A DNA stretch of 64,000 bases from Caprimulgus europaeus (taxonomy: Eukaryota > Chordata > Aves > Caprimulgiformes > Caprimulgidae), in NCBI GenBank assembly GCA_907165065.1, contig OU015528.1:70785474-70849473 (forward strand), given 5' to 3'. Below are positions 13,540 to 25,619 of the stretch, in pieces. Position 1 is the stretch's first letter; each line of letters opens with the position of its first letter. Made by a program: the position numbers and the translations under genes. The notes below the pieces were generated by a model, which ran no database searches, was not told the DNA's origin, and worked only from the letters and a program-made list of their open reading frames with translations.

Positions 13540-14195
13540 TTCCTGTTTTTTCACTGGGACAGAGCTAGGTTTCTTTTCAGTAGCTAGAACAGGGCTGTGC
13601 TTTGGTTTCAGCATGGGACTTGTGGTGAGGATGTTGATAACATATCAATGTTTTCAATTGTCTCTGGAAGTCAAAGGACTTCATGTTTTGCTAGTCTACA
13701 GGTGCAATGTCTAGGGGGTGTGAGGAATATTAAAATTAGTAAACTAGATTGGCATTTGGATATGCCAATGAGATATTCCACATCATATAACATCATGTTC
13801 AGTATATTAATGATGGTGTCTCTCTTGTGAGGGCGGTGCTCTCACTCTGGCTTTTACTTGGTCTCTGATTTTTCCCAGATTGCAGTCTTGGTTTTGGGAT
13901 TGTTACTCCTCTGAGATCATTATCAGAGAACTGGCTGGGCTTGGTCAGCAGGTGGTGAGCAATTGCTCTGTGTATCACTCACAGATGTATTTTATTATTA
14001 CTAATATTATCATTATTATTTTAATATCATTATTATTTTAAATTTTATTTTATTTCAATTATTTAATTGTTCTTATTTCAACCTACAAGTCTCCTTACCC
14101 CTCCAATTTTGTCCTCCATTTCCTGGTGGGGGTGAGAGTGAGTGAGTGGCTGTGTTTGGCTGCTAGCTAGGTGCAAGCCCAGTGAAACCAACACA
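13540..14195 (+). mobile_element. Avian endogenous-retrovirus solo LTR, inserted into CR1
   Basis: About 656 bases with the layout of a well-known avian ERV LTR family: start near tcctgtttttt (family start TGTCCTGGTTTC), agtagctagaacagggctgtg, gatattccacatcat, a TATA-like cagtatattaatg near 13800, agcaggtggtgagcaattg near 13950, an AT-rich block, cctggtgggggtgagagtg, and an end near gaaaccaacaca. It is flanked by ctcctt on the left and cccctt on the right, a likely 6-base target duplication with one change. No internal retroviral region is present, so it is a solo LTR left by recombination. The orientation follows from the TATA and 3' region order. It is non-coding. Confidence 0.82.
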
Positions 14196-14468
14196 CCCCT
14201 TTACGTACTCAAAGGCCAGAAAAAAGTCTCCCTGGAACCTTCTCTTCTCCAGCTGAACAACCTGAACAGCCTCTCTTAACCTTTCCTCATAGGAGAGGTG
14301 TTCTATCCCCCTGATAATTTTTGTGGCCCTCCTCAGGATCTGCTCCAACAGGTCCATGTCTTTCTTGTGCTGAGGACTCCAGAACCCGACACAGTACTCT
14401 AGTCAGAGTCTCACGAAAGTGGAGTAGAGGGGCAGATCACCTCCCTTGACCTTTTGCCCACACTATTT
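14196..14468 (-). mobile_element. CR1 LINE fragment, part on the 5' side of the LTR
   Basis: The - strand keeps a good CR1 RT thumb segment: residues MDLLEQILRRATK, then SYEERLREA, then LEKRRFQGDF, then EYVKG. The frame then runs straight into the LTR, which pinpoints the insertion. Upstream on the - strand is the block for SALVRP...EYCV (ctctactccactttcgtgag, 14416-14435 complement), with changes. The 5' end at about 14468 abuts the 3' side of the next CR1. Confidence 0.88.
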
Positions 14469-14910
14469 GAATGTTCCCAGCTATGGGGCTTCTACCACCT
14501 CTCTGGGTGACCTGTTCCACTGTTTCACCACTCTGATTGTAAAAACAAACAAACAAAAAAACCCCACCAACAACAAAAAACTTCCTTATACCTAGTCTAA
14601 ATCTAACCTCTTTTAGTTTAAAACAATTACCCCTTCCCCTATCACAACAAGCCCTGCTAAAAAAAATCTGTCCCCATCTTTCCTATAGGCCCCTTTTAAG
14701 TATCGAAAGGCCACAATAAGGTCTCACTGGAGCCTTCTCTTCTCCAGGTGAGGTCTCACCAGAGTAAAGGGCAGATCACCTCCCTCAACCTGCTGGCCCG
14801 GCTTCTTGTGATGTAGCGCAGGATGTGGTTGGCCTTCTGGGCTGCAAGCACACACTGCCAGCTCATGTCCAGCTTTTGAACCTCATGATATACACACAGA
14901 TCCACTTCTA
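14469..14910 (-). mobile_element. Second, tandem CR1 LINE fragment with internal deletion
   Basis: Reads on the - strand as another copy of the same CR1 region. The + strand shows cccagctatggggcttctac, then cctgttccactgtttcacca, then cttatacctagtctaaatct, then ccttttaagtatcgaaagg, then cttctcttctccaggtgagg, then ggttggccttctgggctgc. Between the block ending ttctcc and the block starting aggtgagg, about 150 bases present in the neighbour (14253-14402) are missing. The junction lies in a shared CTCCAG, so a microhomology deletion is likely. A lysine-codon-like A/C-rich insertion (aaacaaacaaac) at about 14543-14580 also disrupts the frame. Its 3' terminal 100 bases are absent. Confidence 0.85.
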
Positions 14911-17850
14911 GGGAAAAAAATAATATTAACTGTAGTATTAAAATAAACCAAACTAAGAAATAATTATTCCAGAGTTCAGTAGGGTTGGTGGAAGAATTTG
15001 TCTACTAAAGCTGTGAAGTTATCATTTTATATTTTTTTCATATTATGCTCAATCTAGGAAATATAACTATTAACATATGGAGAAACTGAAGTCAGAAATC
15101 ATCATGCTGTGTATTTACCTTTTTATCACTAAAGTAAAAAAAATGTCTCCACACCTTACCAAATTTAACAGATCTTTGATGTATGCCTACGACTTCCAGA
15201 GAAAGTTTTAATTTACTAGTTTGCTTTCTTTTATTGCACAGAACACAACCCCTATTTTCTTATAAACAAGCAGAAATTTCTACTGTGTGAACCACTACCA
15301 AAACCAATTAGTTCTGCCTTGATGTTTTCAAAGGTATTGAATTTCATTGCGCTTTTCACACCAAGTAAGTTGTCTCAAAATGGAATTAGTACAGACAGTG
15401 GCACCCAGTATTTCTCGTAATTTCCTGATATCTAGTTAAATTTTACAAAATGTATCATTAATTCAGGACCAAATCAATAGCAAAATTATTAACTTGTATT
15501 AAGTCCTTGAGCTTATAGTATTAATACTCTTCTTGCTTATGCAGGGTACATAGTCATCTTAGTGCTACTTACTCAACAGGAAGCTATCTCAAAATGGAAA
15601 TGGAGGGGCTACACTTGAAAACACTTAAAGCCACATACCATTCTATTTTCTTTACCATAAAGGGACAGTTTATAGGCTGGAAACCCTTGCCAATTTTTGT
15701 TTTTCCGTCATGCAAGCAGGGTGTGGACCAAGGCAGCTGGAATCTGTTCTTTCTTAGCTCAAGCTAACTTCCTATTGTCAGAGCTTCCCCTAAGAAACTC
15801 TGAAAAGCAAATAAAAACTTGACTTAGTGCCATACAGTGCAAACCTCAAGTTTGTTGTTAAGGAATTTGATTTTGATTTTCAGTCTGGAGACTTACTTTC
15901 TTTTTACCTCATTACTTTTTATTATGTAAAGTAAAGCAAAATTTCTCCAGCGGCAGCTTTTTTCTAGAGTGGGGGCTACTGAGTCCATTTAAGATCCTGA
16001 TGGTAAAGGGAGTAATTTCTCCACTTAATTTATTTTTCTTCTATTTTCACAATTAACTTGCCACTTCTGGTGCTTTGGTTTTGCTCTACAACTATATAAT
16101 TTTCCTTTCTTATTCCATTAAGGTGCAGGGAAAATTCAGATGTTTTGATTTTAGACTCAGTTGAATAAACCCTTACATATCCACTGTGAATGTATTCTTC
16201 CTTGCAAACTTTGTGATTGATGTAAGCTCATTCAAGTCAATAGACAAATTTCAGCACTGCAAGGTTAGGGTCATAAGTATCACATTTATTAGGCAGCATA
16301 TATAACTCTTAAGAGCATTTATGGTAAAGTCGAAGTACATAAAACACTAAAGTCAATAATCTCTTAAAATTGCTCACAAAATCAGTCTTTAAGTAAGGGA
16401 ACACCTTTAGAGCAAATTAAACCACTGTAAGATGTTTATCAAATGCCATGGGCAATAACATTTTTTAAAGTCCAATGAAATAATTATTGCTGCCTTTAAA
16501 AACAGCTCCCTAATGGAAAACTTTTAGAAAAGCCACTCCCCCTCAGAAGTCCATACGCTGTAATTTTATTGTTTTTGCTTGAAAGAAAATGGCTAAGTTG
16601 ATGACAAAGCATAATTTTATTGTTGATCAAGAGACTGATCATGACCTATCACTTTAATATCATGAAATGACTGTAGGTGTATTTCAGTATGATAAGTATT
16701 CAGTACAATTTGTTATAAAGAAGGAACTATATTGTTCTGACCACAGTATCTTATGTTAATTTCAAATGTGACTATATGTGCAATTACGTAAATAAATATG
16801 TGCTATTATGCATTTGTATTTTGCAAACAAAAATATTTGTGATACTACAGGAAGACTGAAAGAAGGCTGTTGTGCTATTTTCCCAGGAGAATCTGAAAAA
16901 CACCTCAAAGCAATTTCACAGGATAGGTGTTATTTCGAAATTAATAGATTTCCACGTTACAACAAATTGTGTCAGATTAATGTAAATTCTAGAACAACCA
17001 GTCTACAGAGAGAGCAGCTCTCTTCAAGGTCAGTTTGGTTGGTTGTTTTGTGTTTGTTTTTTGTTTTGTTTTGTTTGGGGTTATTTTAATTACTGTTTAG
17101 TAACTATATTTCTGCTTATCTTCTGGGCTTTTACTTCAGACAAAATTCCTTACACAAGGTATGGTAACTTTTTAGTGATGCAGACTAGTGGGGTTTTGTT
17201 TATGTGTGTGCTGTTTATCCAAATGGTAAATAAGTAAGTTATACTTTGATACATAGTAAAACTTGGATAGAATGATAGGAAAGAAAAGTGGCATGTCAAG
17301 TCAGCTACTGAAATAAGGAAATTTTATTGTGAGGGTTTGAAAATAAAACTTATGACCTATACTGAAATCCCAGTTACTGTAGTGAAGCCATCTCACTTAG
17401 CTTCCAGAACTTAACTGAAGTACCCAGGATTAAATATGGTTCTCTTAGGTTTCTTTTTTGGTTTTATATACATCAGATCTTTTTTATGCCTCATACAGTG
17501 AATAATTTGTGGATTGTAAACCAGAAGCCAGGCTAGGATAACTGCTATCTATTTAGGCGATGAAAATAGTAGCAGATAAAATTATTTTGAAAGTATCCTT
17601 ACATTGTCATTCAGTTTCTTGCTGTACATAAGTATGTGGGTACCTCACTTCTTTAGCTGTAAAATGGGAGTAATTGCATTTGTCTCATAGGAACTGGTGA
17701 ATAGTAATCATTAAAGACTTAAAGGCTTCTATGATGTGCCTGGTTAAGCATAAGATATATAGACAGCGGGTTTTCTTTCCATTCTCTTTTCATTTTGTGG
17801 GGAATTACAAATTTTCAACCACCCTTTTCTCATCTAAACCTTGCAATTTT
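14911..17850. other. AT-rich DNA, nothing recognised
   Basis: No repeat family seen apart from a short (GTTTT)n at 17042-17076. The 93-codon + frame at 16808-17089 runs into that repeat and has no known domain. No coding support. Confidence 0.45.
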
Positions 17851-18154
17851 AAAAGGGAAAGGAAAGGAAAGGAAAGGAAAGGAAAGGAAAGGAAAGGAAA
17901 GGAAAGGAAAGGAAAGGAAAGGAAAGGAAAGGAAAGGAAAGGAAAGGAAAGGAAAGGAAAGGAAAGGAAAGGAAAGGAAAGGAAAGGAAAGGAAAGGAAA
18001 GGAAAGGAAAGGAAAGGAAAGGAAAGGAAAGGAAAGGAAAGGAAAGGAAAGGAAAGGAAAGGAAAGGAAAGGAAAGGAAAGGAAAGGAAAGGAAAGGAAA
18101 GGAAAGGAAAGGAAAGGAAAGGAAAGGAAAGGAAAGGAAAGGAAAGGAAGAGGA
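17851..18154 (+). repeat. (GGAAA)58 microsatellite, 304-base homopurine tract
   Basis: 58 perfect, uninterrupted GGAAA units at 17856-18145, followed by GGAAG AGGA. All bases from 17851 to 18154 are purines. The very long frames across it on both strands (120-163 codons of GKERK or SFPFL repeats) arise because the pentamer has no stop in several frames; they are not genes. The perfection implies recent expansion or active homogenisation. Copy number should vary between individuals. Confidence 0.98.
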
Positions 18155-21100
18155 TATTCTTTATCAAAACTTGTTTTAGAGGTGCTGTTTATCACCATAT
18201 GTTTTTGGACTGGTTAGCCTAAAGCCTAGTCTGCAGCATGAGACAAGTAAATGGGTCCAAAAATAAGCCAGGACTCTGGTTTGATGATTCCAGGATTTTC
18301 TAATAATCACTGTTGGTCTGTTCTGATAAACAGTTCCCAGCAAATTAAAAATATTCTGAATTGCAACAGCTGCATGTGTTCCCAGATGGCTTTCCAGAAA
18401 CCAGGGACTGGTGGTATAGAACTAGCTGTTAATATCCTATGTCTCAGCAACATCATACTCAAGATCTTGTTATGGATAAAAGGACACCATACCTTCTATG
18501 TGAAGCCAAATAGAAAGCTTTAACGGTATAACCAAAATGAAACAAAAAATTACTTTTAGTCCAGATACATTGATGCTACTGCAATCTAAATAGAAAGCTT
18601 GTTGACAATACAATATTTTGAAAGTTGTTATTTAGATAAACCTGCTACCAACCCTTTTTTTTCTCTGTTCTTAGGCTCACATTTCCACTGCTCTTTGGAG
18701 TCTAAGGTCAACTGTTCTGTCTAGGGGGAATTACAGGTATTCATGAGCTCCTTGAAATCTTTGCTGGGAGAACGCGATGCTAATGATGGGAGTTAATTCC
18801 TTCTCTTTTGGAGAAGTAGCATAATGTTGATGGTTTCTTCTTGTTCCCTTGCTGTCTTGCTGCCATTTTTATGTTTTCTTATGTGCTTTACACCCTGCTT
18901 TTTGTCACTTTACATATGTTAGATATTTGTTCCCTGACCGTTTTTTCCCCCTAAATCCCCTAAATACAATTTTGTTCAGCTTCTAAATTTCCTTTTTTTT
19001 TTTTTTTTTTTTTTTTTTTTCCCCAGTAACTGATTACTGATGAGTTATTATAGCCCTGGGGCCACTGGTATAATACTGTGCCCAAATTTTCATCTGTCAG
19101 CCCAGATGTGTCCTCCTTTAAGCTGCATCCTAGTTTACACTACAGTAGTTCACTATTGTATAGCATAACTACTTGTTCCTATCTGTATCATTAACCATAG
19201 GCACTGCATCACATAACTATACAATGCTAAACAAACAAAAATTAAATAACAGCTACCTGGTCATTAATCAGGTGCTGTTAAAGCTAAACAAACTAGAGCA
19301 AAGAAAGCCAAGTCCAAACAAAACATGCCTGATAGCCCCAGGCCTGCAGTCTGCCTTAGCTTGATGCAGAGCCCATGGCCTGCTACAATGGCAATTCTGT
19401 ACTTGCTGCCCAAGAAGATTACAGTAGACAGAAGTGTATATACTGACTATATCACACTGGAATTATTTTCTGGCATAAGTACTACAAATGACAGCTTAAT
19501 CTGAACAGATAAACTGTGTCACTGGAGCAGAGGTCCTGGCCTATAACACTGAGCGACTGTATAGCAATGCACATTGTCAAATAATGGCCAGGCATTAGTG
19601 GATTGAAAATCCTCACTGTATGTTTAGCTGCCTAATATTTTGTGCAGCACTGAATCATCAAAGATCATTTTTACCTTAACATGATGACATCACAAATTGA
19701 TTTTAGCGGGGGGAGGGAGAAATAACATGGTGATTTTGGCTATTTACAATTTTTTTCTATGTGTGTGGTCAACATACTTCTCTGCTTCCATATCTGCTCA
19801 CCTCTTGACCATCCAGAGATCTCAGAGGAGTCTTCAGAGAGCTTAACAGCCCAAAGACTCCTGGACTGGCAGTGCACTGACTTTATATCCATGACAAAAT
19901 ATTACATGCTGGGTGTACTAGAGTCACAAAATTGTATCGAAGATGAAATCTGACTTCTGATGATATATGATGTTATGCATTCAGGAAGGTCAGACAACCC
20001 CATAGAACTTACAAGACAGTTTCAACATAGTGTTCTGTAGTCAACCAGCTTATGTACTGAACTTAATACTCCACTAAATAAAAAGAGGTAACATTACTGA
20101 AAGCCTGTGAGATAGCAGAACTAAAGCATTCAAGCAAGATTAATTGTAAACTGAGCTTTATACCAAGGTGACAGAAGAAATAGCTATTAAAATGAGTTTA
20201 ATAATAAAAATAATTTTTCCTCACATATGTATGGAACTGTTCAAATTATTTTATTTCAGTTTCAGTGTGGATCTTCACATAGTAATTAATTAACCATTAA
20301 ATGCACATAATGTATTTTAATTCTTGCAGAAATCACAGTGCTTAGTTTCTGTGTTACTGCAGCAGACACATGTTTTTATTTGGATTCTTTTTTCTTTTCC
20401 TTTTTAAAAATAAAACCTAGAAGGTTAAATGAAAATTAAAATTGTACTAGAAAATACAAGCAAATGTATACAATTTAGATGCATTTTTAAGAGGAATCTC
20501 TGAGGAAAAGATTTGCAAGTTGCCATGCTCATACCCACCAAAACTAAAATTCCCAGTAACTATAAGGCCTTTATCTATTTATTATACATAATTATTTGAT
20601 AGCATGAAGCTTTGCAGTTTCAGCCTTGAAGAAGGACTAGAAAGGAAAATTGTTCCCTTAAATAAGATTTCTACTTTGAACTGTATGGAAGATTTTAGGT
20701 GACTGAAAATCTGCATACATTTAAATGTTGCTATGTGTTGAAGGTATCCCTTTATATAAAATAATAATTAATTTCCAAAAGACTATGCAATGACCATCTC
20801 ACAGGACCAGTTCAGAGCTATATTTAAGGTGGCGTCTTAAAGAGAGGAAATCACAGCTTCCTCTTGGGTAGGATCTTGCTGATGTGAATATACAGAATTA
20901 AAGTTCATGATTCAGTTACTTCTAGCCTAGTTACTTCTTGCCTTCTCTAAAACCATCTGGAGAATAGTATCTCATCTCCCCAGTGGACTCTGAAATCAGA
21001 GGCAGGAAAACAGACTCAGAGCCTCATTAAATTAGGCTTCTATTATAGCACTGGAAGTTGTTGCTCTAAATTGATATGGTCAGTTTGTCAGTTGCTAGAG

Positions 21101-22089
21101 CTGGAAATAATCTGACTGCAGAGTATATCCAGTAACTTACATGCACTAAGGATATTTTCTGTGACTTTTCTGTCCCAAAGGTGTTTTAATAAATTGGGGT
21201 TTTTTTTACAAAGAACAAGATTCAAACACGCTTAATTTTTGTTTCTTTTGGCACCTGCTGGGATAATCACAATGGACCACTGAATTTGTTTGCCAAAACA
21301 TATGCTACAATATCCAGTCCAAATCTTATTTCCTCCATAGGTGAGAAAATACAACAGAGTTGCTCTTCTTAGTAGTCATGCTGGTGTAGCTACTTCCAGC
21401 TTCTTTTCTTGTTCTAAGATTTGTGAATGTCCTCCTATAACCTGTAGGGTCAAATAGATGAAAGGAGAGCAAAAGCACAAGTTTAGCAGCTAACAGACAG
21501 CCGAGAAGTGAAAAAAAATATTTCAAAGACTAAATACAGATGAATGTGAGGAGGTAACATAGAAACTATGCACTTGTACCAACATGTACATCTCTACACA
21601 GGATACCTTGTTTGACTGATGAAAGGAAGTGATTTTTTTGGTCTGGAAACTATATTTGTCTTAAAGTGAACAATGGTGGCAAGCTGCAGTTACACAACAT
21701 ACTTAGAATAATAAACTGAGTTTTTTAAAGTCAAAGTACCTAAAGACTTTTCAAAAAAGCTTGCCCATTTTTTATATATGCAAACATTAATGCGTCTGTA
21801 TGTTCTCTATTATATATATATGCATAAACTCAAATAAAAAAGTATACCAAGAACAAAAGAAATATAATATTTTCACTTTTCCTTTAGTCCAGTATGCTAT
21901 TGCTCAAAGTAGGTCAGAGGCGTGAGAGAGTATAAGAATAGAGGAAGTATGTATGACACTTCCCTCCAGCACTCTCTAATAAGTGTTGGGGACTTTCTGT
22001 GCCAGAAGTGACAACTCTCCACTCTGGTGTGGCTTTCAAGGGATTTCTCTTCCACATAGTTATGCAAATTTACCTTGAAGCTGTATAAG
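18155..22089. other. AT-rich DNA, no gene seen
   Basis: Contains a 28-base T run at 18993-19020 followed by CCCC, and little else recognisable. Frames of 60-90 codons at 18251-18523, 19173-19364, 19759-19953 and 21326-21526 have no known domain. Confidence 0.45.
18993..19020. repeat. Poly(T) run of 28
   Basis: 28 uninterrupted T. A - strand retroposon tail was considered, but no retroposon body is recognisable to its right. Confidence 0.9.
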
Positions 22090-22930
22090 TTTTTAACATT
22101 CACAGAGTTCTGCAGCAAATTCTAGTACTTAAATTTATGCCATATGGATAAATATTTATCTTCTGTATTTTGAACCTAAGATCCCCTGCCCACTCGCTTA
22201 CTTTGACAACCTTTGGTCCTTGAAGTTCAAGCGACAGTGAATGGATGTTTCCAGTTCTGTATCTTCCATGCATAGCTTTACATTCTTCTATCATACTTCC
22301 ATCAGTCATCTTGTAAGGATGGAGCGCTCCTTCCCAAATTCTGGTTTTAGTTTTGAGCAGGCTTCTGACAGTTGTCTGTACAATTGTCTTCATCCAGAAG
22401 TTGTTCACTGCTTCCTGTACTTTTCCCAGTTTCACTACACGTTCCTTTTTCACACTTTGTTAAAGTTGGTGCATCGAGGATCTTTACGAAGGTATAACAA
22501 AGGTCTCCTTATTTAATTCCCACCTGTTAACCACAGGGTACCTCCTGTCTGTTATAATTCAGTATGTCATTTCAGCATCATAACAGATCAGACCTACTCT
22601 TGACACAGGGAAAGTTGAGACTGCTTTTTTACATGTGTTTACTTGCATCCTTCCCAGGGAGTGGGGAAGGTAATCTAGGGTTGCAAGCTTTTTTCTGCAA
22701 AACTTTACAGTCAGCTTTTACTTTAAGTGGTTCAAACAACTACAAGTTTTGCCAACTTGCCATTTGTCCTCCATTCCAAATAATTTATGTTGAACAGTAC
22801 TGGCTTTTTCACAGATCTTTGAAGGATTTCACTGATTATCTCCTCTTATTGTGAAAAGTGACCGCTAGTTTTCCATCTTCTAGCCAGGTCATTATCAATA
22901 TGAAGACCTTGCATCCTGTCCTACTGACCA
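22090..22930 (-). mobile_element. Ancient CR1/L3-like LINE relic
   Basis: On the - strand the order and wording follow the 3' half of a CR1/L3-type LINE of the kind common in turtles and crocodilians, not the younger avian CR1. Blocks on the + strand are tatggataaatatttatctt and tattttgaacctaagatccc (22140-22185), tctatcatacttccatcagt (about 22288-22307), ctgtacttttcccagtttc (about 22417), and, after a decayed or deleted stretch, tgttgaacagtactggc (22788-22804), tattgtgaaaagtgaccg (22848) and ttctagccaggtcattatc (22878). These correspond to RT thumb to palm read in reverse. All frames are destroyed. The 91-117 codon frames at 22100-22516 are chance shadows. Confidence 0.62.
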
Positions 22931-25619
22931 GAATTACCAAACTGAAATACCAGATTAGGAAATTCTTGTGTCTTTATTTCCTGTGCAGTCTTAATATGAC
23001 ACAATCTTACATCCAATCACATATATAAGTTTTTCAAAGTTACCATGTCTTAGTCACAACACTGAATCAATTTCATTGCAAAACCAGTCTGAGCTCTGTA
23101 CTGATGAGGCATCCCAACTCTGCTTCCCACAGACATGGAAGACAAGTACTGAATGACAAAGGTAAACTGTGGGAAAACAAAAGTATAGTTTCACTTTGCC
23201 TTGAGAACCTGTCCTCTGCGTTTACCTCAGAGGTGTCTGTTAGAAACCTACTTCAGTGAAACCTGCCTCAGATGTCACTAGCTGTGTTTTCTTTACATTT
23301 ACTTCTGTGTATTCATCCCTTGTTTTGTGGTATAAAATTTGTAGATGCCTTGTAGATGGAACAGTGATAATGCTGTATCATGGTATATAGTTAAAAAATA
23401 GAGATAATAGACACCTCAGATTAATAGATTAATTTGATTTACTGTGTGCATAAGATTCAAGCTTTCTGACCTCTTGTTTCTGTCCACAACTGACTTCACC
23501 AGGGATGTTGTGAAAAATAGAAAATAAATAGAAAGAACTTAGATGCCATAGTGAGGAATGCCATCACAAAGCAAATATTTAATTTAAAAATTTATTGCAG
23601 CTTCTACATTTTGTGAAGCAAACATAGGCTATATGGTAAACACTGCACACTGTATAAACAATGTTGATTAGCTGGTTGGTAAATGAGCATTCCTCATTCT
23701 CTGCATAAGGAGAGGCATGGAATAAGTAACATAATTTGATGTAATTAAAGACTACATGGTAATTAATACACACAGGACAAACAGAACAAAATAACAAGTG
23801 CAACTGTGACCTTTCTTAAACTGAGTGCTTTACAATATAACCTTAATTTAAAAAAAATAAAAATTAACTTAACTGACTTAATTAATTATAAATTAGTATT
23901 AATATTTTTTTTTCAGATAATTGCCCGAAACCTGTAAAAACCAAACAGACAAAGTTTGCTAATCTTAAATCATGTGAGTAAATTTAATTTACTCTAGTTC
24001 TATTGAGCTATTCACACTATTTCTGGCTGGAGATTCCCCACCAAAATAATTTTAACTGAAAATATCAGTTAGTTAAATCTGACCCTTCCCAAGGAAACAT
24101 AATGATGTCAATAATATTTTTTTTTCCTCAGGCAAAATCTTCCATGAGCCAAGAGTTATTGTCTGTCAAAAGAAGTACCAAAGCAAGACAAGAAAGGAGG
24201 AAGTGAAGGAGAGAGAAACTGAGGACAAGGGATTGCCAATGATCTATTGGTTAAGTGAGTAAGGACTTGAGTAAGCACTTACGTGGAAGATGATCTAGCA
24301 TATTTCAGACCAAGGTCTTGAATCACCCCGTGAGTATGATTTGGGACTTTTCTTGGATAAGTTTAGTGTAGTTTATGTTGATAGTGCTGTTCCACTTTTG
24401 GTAAATAATTTTGTATTCCCAGAGGTAGAGAGAGGGAGGGAGGGAGAAAAAGTAAATATCTGCTCTATGTCTATAGACATAGACATCTGATAAGGGCATT
24501 AATCTGGATCATGGAAAATTTGATTCAGGACTGAATGAGGACTGCTGATTCAATGCTATTCAAAAGCTCATTTTCTCTTCATTGCTCAATGTGGTAATAA
24601 AACTTAGTGCTCCCTAAACTATTACCTGGTGGCCATCTTATTCACCTGGTCTGTGGGTACTTCATATTTAGGTCTCTCACATTATGTCATGAAGAGTGGA
24701 GATACAAAGCTTTGACTTTAAATGAAATTCATAATTCCTGTACATATTCTAGGGCTGAGAACTAACTTCTTTTTTCTTCTATCCATAGAGGCTCTAATAT
24801 AGCTAATTTAGACAGTGGTTGAAATCAGATACGAAAGCCAGGCTCTAGTGCAGGCACCTTAAAATCACCAACCTGTAAAGAGAGACAGGACAACAAAAAT
24901 GGAAATGACAGGTCGAAGAAAAGGAGTTGAGATACAGAGAAGATGCTTGGCAAATTATGTAGAATTGAAGATAAGAACAATGTATCTAGAGAGGATCAGA
25001 AAATATCCTTCCTTTAAGTAGATTCAGATCACAGGGAGACAGATCAAGACAACCAAGGAAGAGGAGACGGAAAAAGTAGAAAATTAGACTGAAAAAGAAG
25101 GTTTAAATAGTAATAGATAAAATCTTTCAGATGGAAGTAAGTCTGTCAGAACTCAGGAAGAATGAAGGAGAAAGAAGTTCTGAAGTTGATGCTGAGGCTG
25201 AATACGTGTGCATGACAGAGAAGAATTGTAATTATCGGGATTAACAAAGAAGAAAAAAATGAGATGTAATAAAAAAAAATCTCATTATTCATAGCCACCA
25301 CTAATCAGACATCAGCCTGTACTTCACTGAATTTCTGTATTGCTACAGTTAATTAAAACAACTTCTATTTTTCTTCCATGCAAAGACTGAAGAAGCAGAA
25401 AGGGAGAAGAGCTGTACAGCACACTGACTTTGAACATTAGCATAAAGCAGTTACAGACCCAAAGATAAATGAATACTTAATGTCAGATTGCAGGGAGAAT
25501 AATTATGTTTGTGTATAGAATCAAAGGCAAATGAAAATGAGAATGTGAAAATTAAAGCAACACAAGAGTAGCAATAAAATCTAAAGAGGTAAAAAGTTCT
25601 CAAACTGGTAAGCAAGAAT
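22931..25619. other. AT-rich DNA, partly purine-rich, no gene seen
   Basis: The + strand is noticeably purine-rich at 24150-24230 and 24860-25250. It includes a GGGAGGGAGGG run near 24434-24444 and a 20-base perfect palindrome at 24464-24483. The ancient LINE at 25620 may extend leftwards into this region, but I cannot follow it. No credible coding frame. Confidence 0.45.
24464..24483. repeat. 20-base perfect palindrome
   Basis: tctatgtctatagacataga is its own reverse complement. It sits just after a purine-rich GGGA run. No protein-binding assignment can be made. Confidence 0.85.

Noticed and set aside
17731-18222. Open frames of 120-163 codons (GKERK and SFPFL repeats) on both strands
   Set aside because: Produced by the GGAAA array. 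A repeat open in several frames on both strands is not evidence of coding.
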